Source of the DNA: an uncultured Streptococcus sp.
GTDB lineage: Bacteria > Bacillota > Bacilli > Lactobacillales > Streptococcaceae
NCBI GenBank assembly: GCA_902461025.1
Contig: CABPWC010000095.1
Location: 1 to 5,563 of the forward strand
Direction: 5' to 3'
Length of the DNA: 5,563 bases
The position numbers were made by a program, and so were the translations under genes. The notes below the pieces were generated by a model. The model saw only the letters and a program-made list of their open reading frames with translations, searched no databases and was not told where the DNA came from. Positions 4,475 to 5,563 of this stretch are shown one piece after another; position 1 is the first letter of the stretch, and each line of letters begins with the position of its first letter.

Positions 4475-5550
4475 TATTTCAATTCAAATTTTAATTCTGC
4501 AGTTGGACGAACCAAGCCACGTTCATGTAAAGTCTCAGCAATTTGTACTGAGTTCCATGCTGCACCTTTAAGAAGGTTATCAGAGACTACCCACATATGG
4601 ATCCCTTTTTCTGCATCCAAGTCTTTACGGATACGTCCAACAAATGTATCACGTGAACCGACAGCATTAACAGCTTGTGGGTAAATTTGGTGGGCAACAT
4701 CGTCTTCTAGAACAGCTCCTGGGAAGGCCGCAATGGCTGCTTTTACTTCTTCGATTGGTGCTACTTCTTTTGTTTCGATATAAACTGACTCAGAGTGGGC
4801 TGACAAAACAGGAATACGAACACATGTTGCTGAAACTGCAATGCTATCATCTTCCATGATTTTCTTAGTTTCCTTAGTCATCTTCATCTCTTCGTAAGTG
4901 TAGTCATTATCAGTGAAGACATCAATTTGAGGAAGAGCATTAAAAGCAATTGGATAGTGTTTCTTATCGCCACCTGATGGTAAGATTTCCGCATGCAAAT
5001 CACGTGGATTTACGCCGTCATTCAAGACTTCACGAAGTTCACGTTGGGTTTCAAGAATAGCACCCATACCAGCTCCTGAAACAGCCTGGTAAGTTGAAAC
5101 GATGATACGGTCCAAGCCCCATTTTTGACGAACGGGTTCAAGAGCCACCATCATTTGGATGGTTGAACAGTTAGGGCAGGCGATGATTCCATTATGGGTA
5201 TCAAGCGCATGTGCATTGACCTCGGGTACAACCAAAGGTACATCTTGGTTTTGACGGAAATAAGAAGTGTTATCTACTACTACTGCTCCTGCTTTAACAG
5301 CATAAGGTGCGTATTTTGCAGAAGTTGAACCACCAGCTGAGAAGAGAGCAATATCAACTCCTTCAAAAGCATCTTCTGTGGTTTCTTCAATAGTCACATC
5401 TCGGCCCTTGAATTGCAAGACCTTTCCTGCAGAACGTGCAGACGCAAGGTAGCGAATCTTATCGATTGGAAGAGTAGATTCTTCCAACATTTTGATCATT
5501 TGAGCACCAACGGCACCTGTAGCACCGACAACAGCAACTGTATATCCCAT
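4474..5550 (-). CDS. asd: Aspartate-semialdehyde dehydrogenase
   Basis: Asd reduces L-aspartyl-4-phosphate with NADPH to L-aspartate-4-semialdehyde, the branch point to lysine (through DapA, encoded next) and to threonine and methionine. It is a cytoplasmic enzyme. The 358 residues equal the pneumococcal protein as I recall it. The N-terminal NADP-binding loop is GATGAVG (9-15). SYFRQ carries the phosphate-binding R99. The catalytic cysteine is C128 in CPNCST. Q155 lies in YQAVSGAG. R245 and H252 in RIPVLSAH match the substrate-binding arginine and the catalytic base of the family. All key residues are present, so it should be active. The ATG at 5550 has AAAGAGG (5557-5563) 6 bases upstream, at the very edge of the window. 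The promoter is not visible. The stop codon TAG touches the foot of the repeat element downstream, and cotranscription with dapA is likely. Confidence 0.97.
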   Translation of the reverse strand: MGYTVAVVGATGAVGAQMIKMLEESTLPIDKIRYLASARSAGKVLQFKGRDVTIEETTEDAFEGVDIALFSAGGSTSAKYAPYAVKAGAVVVDNTSYFRQNQDVPLVVPEVNAHALDTHNGIIACPNCSTIQMMVALEPVRQKWGLDRIIVSTYQAVSGAGMGAILETQRELREVLNDGVNPRDLHAEILPSGGDKKHYPIAFNALPQIDVFTDNDYTYEEMKMTKETKKIMEDDSIAVSATCVRIPVLSAHSESVYIETKEVAPIEEVKAAIAAFPGAVLEDDVAHQIYPQAVNAVGSRDTFVGRIRKDLDAEKGIHMWVVSDNLLKGAAWNSVQIAETLHERGLVRPTAELKFELK

Positions 5551-5556
5551 AACAAA

Positions 5557-5563
5557 CCTCTTT
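5557..5563 (-). promoter_or_regulatory. Ribosome binding site of asd
   Basis: The minus strand reads AAAGAGG, 6 bases before the asd ATG, and supports that start. The window ends here, so the asd promoter and any upstream regulatory leader cannot be judged. Confidence 0.75.

Noticed and set aside
4364..4684. 106-codon plus-strand ORF covering part of the asd-dapA spacer and the asd 3' end
   Set aside because: Half lies in palindromic repeat DNA and half is antisense to asd. There is no clear ribosome binding site and no recognisable protein motif.

Overview
The window looks like chromosomal DNA of a Streptococcus, most likely of the mitis/oralis/pneumoniae group. The evidence is AT-rich DNA, proteins that match from memory the pneumococcal Asd, DapA, DprA and TopA almost residue for residue, and a competence sigma-factor box (TACGAATA) in front of dprA. 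All four complete genes lie on the minus strand, so transcription runs from high to low coordinates.

From the right edge the layout is as follows. asd (aspartate-semialdehyde dehydrogenase, 4474-5550) is followed by a 249-base intergenic region packed with nested palindromes and an exact 31-bp direct repeat. Next come dapA (4-hydroxy-tetrahydrodipicolinate synthase, 3289-4224) and a clear intrinsic terminator. A SigX/ComX cin-box then precedes dprA (DNA-protecting, RecA-loading competence protein, 2324-3187). A 119-base gap carries a textbook sigma-A promoter for topA (DNA topoisomerase I, 117-2204), which ends in a strong terminator. The left edge (1-70) carries a plausible promoter, ribosome binding site and start codon of a further minus-strand gene whose body lies outside the window.

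asd and dapA catalyse consecutive steps of the aspartate pathway towards lysine, the diamino acid of streptococcal peptidoglycan, and probably share transcription from a promoter beyond the right edge. dprA and topA are functionally separate: dprA appears to be a late competence gene, and topA a housekeeping supercoiling gene with its own promoter. No good terminator is visible between them, so competence transcription may run into topA.

The coding content is ordinary and well conserved. The unusual content is non-coding. The asd-dapA spacer looks like an inserted streptococcal palindromic repeat element. It places hairpins and a possible 21-codon leader ORF directly on the dapA ribosome binding site. 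The dapA terminator also appears to donate its T-tract to the competence promoter of dprA. No complete insertion sequence, CRISPR array, tRNA, rRNA or known riboswitch was seen. No gene-free stretch exceeds 300 bases.
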